Below are positions 4,842-5,604 of a stretch of 5,604 nt of DNA, one piece after another; positions within the stretch are counted from its first letter, which is position 1, and every line of letters begins with the position of its first letter. The position numbers were made by a program, and so were the translations under genes. Location: contig JAAFHR010000240.1 in assembly GCA_013298455.1 (NCBI GenBank), positions 1-5,604 on the forward strand, written 5' to 3'. The notes under the pieces were generated by a model. That model saw nothing but the letters and a program-made list of their open reading frames with translations, was not told where the DNA came from and did not search any database. This stretch comes from Betaproteobacteria bacterium. GTDB lineage: Bacteria; Pseudomonadota; Gammaproteobacteria; Burkholderiales; Casimicrobiaceae.

Positions 4842-5604
4842 TTAGAGCGCGCAAAGACTCAAGCGAAAGCGCACGTCGCGCGTGGTCACAATGGCGCGCG
4901 TACCGCTTTGAAATTGATCGCGATGGTCTAGGAAGCGCACGTTTACGGTGTATTTGTTGGCGCTGACTTCGGGCACCACGCCATGGCGTGAATCTACGCT
5001 GATGTGCGCCAACAGCGGTGGCCGCTGGCTGGCGAGCGTGCGATGAAAATTGCCCTGACGCGCGATTTCGTCCGTGCCACGCGCTGATTCCCGGAGCAAT
5101 CGAAGCACGAGCAATACGGCTTCTTCGAGCGGCGCAAACGGATCAAGCCACGCCTTGAGTTCGGCTTTGCGTTCGTAATCTGAGCGCTGAAGCCAGCTGT
5201 GCAGCATCGGCAGCTCAAAGCCACACGCTCCGCCGGGGCTAGTTGATCGTTGTCGAACGGATTGCAGCCATTCGCTATCACGCAGGTGCTGACCGATCTT
5301 GCCGATTTGTCCGTGAAGATCGTGAATCACGGCGTCCATGTCCGACAAAAACTCGCGCAGGGCCTCAACGGCCACATCGGGATTATCGAGCTGTGCGCTC
5401 CACACCGAGCGCTGACGCTCAAGCTCAGAAAGCAAGTCAGTTTTGAGATCGGTGCGCGTAGCGGCATCCACGATGTCAAACAAGCTCACTAGCGCCGCAC
5501 GATGATCGATCGCGTCGCGCCGAGCTGCGTAGGTGTGCGTTCGCAAAAACACCTCTTCGAGCCGCAGCCATGTTCGCGAACGCTCGGAGAGCGGTGTTTC
5601 GAAT
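4842..5604 (-). CDS. zapD: Cell division protein ZapD (5' end cut by window edge)
   Basis: ZapD (YacF, DUF1342 family) binds the FtsZ C-terminal tail and cross-links FtsZ filaments in the Z-ring. 253 codons are visible before TAA (4844-4842). The frame stays open to the right edge and begins FETPLSERSRTWLRLEEV, which lines up with E. coli FEHPLNEKMRTWLRIE near residue 7, so only about six residues and one partial codon are missing. The GTG at 5552 is therefore internal, not the start. The central family signature reads RQRSTSPGGACGFELPMLHS, against RQRLSIPGGCCSFDLPTLH in E. coli. The stretch LKTDLLSELERQ matches the helical part (VRTELLKELDRQ in E. coli). The expected length is about 259 residues against 247 in E. 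coli. It lies directly upstream of yacG. Confidence 0.94.
   Translation of the reverse strand, partial: FETPLSERSRTWLRLEEVFLRTHTYAARRDAIDHRAALVSLFDIVDAATRTDLKTDLLSELERQRSVWSAQLDNPDVAVEALREFLSDMDAVIHDLHGQIGKIGQHLRDSEWLQSVRQRSTSPGGACGFELPMLHSWLQRSDYERKAELKAWLDPFAPLEEAVLLVLRLLRESARGTDEIARQGNFHRTLASQRPPLLAHISVDSRHGVVPEVSANKYTVNVRFLDHRDQFQSGTRAIVTTRDVRFRLSLCAL

Noticed and set aside
4842..5552. zapD starting at the GTG at 5552
   Set aside because: The same frame continues upstream with FETPLSERSRTWLRLEE, which matches the conserved ZapD N-terminus, so the real start is beyond the right edge.

Overview
The window looks like a chromosomal segment of a proteobacterium, most probably a betaproteobacterium. 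The pointers are a LeuRS lacking the zinc-knuckle cysteines found in E. coli, a ZapD-YacG gene pair, and moderately G+C-rich coding sequence. This assignment rests on remembered family features, not on a search. No tRNA, rRNA, CRISPR array or transposase gene is visible.

Layout. Positions 1-1249 (minus strand) hold the N-terminal half of leucyl-tRNA synthetase, running off the left edge. Its last roughly 36 visible codons are not LeuRS sequence: they are a G/C-rich double-hairpin repeat read in the leuS frame, at a variable loop of the editing domain. Positions 1250-1707 are a 458-bp gene-free stretch packed with repeats: a large inverted array of 9-10-bp ATCTGCG-type units, a second array bounded by a 9-bp inverted repeat, and a C-rich hairpin close to the next start codon. 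Positions 1708-3885 (plus) encode a 725-residue DsbD/ScsB-type membrane thiol-disulfide reductase. Positions 4009-4608 (plus) encode an exported thioredoxin-fold, peroxiredoxin-like protein. The 123-bp gap between these two carries two tandem 20-bp hairpin units with compensatory base changes. On the minus strand and convergent to this pair are yacG (4644-4829) and a zapD gene (4842 to the right edge) that lacks only its first few codons.

How the genes work together. The DsbD-like protein should move electrons from cytoplasmic thioredoxin to the periplasm. The downstream exported single-CxxV protein is a plausible recipient or partner, so 1708-4608 reads as a small periplasmic thiol-redox operon. 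ZapD (FtsZ cross-linking) and YacG (zinc-binding gyrase inhibitor) form a housekeeping pair whose usual upstream partner, coaE, would lie just beyond the right edge.

The main point of interest is the repeat content, above all a palindromic repeat apparently inserted in frame into an essential synthetase gene. The visible part of that repeat has no stop codon in any of the six frames. I found no multi-gene system that looks undescribed.
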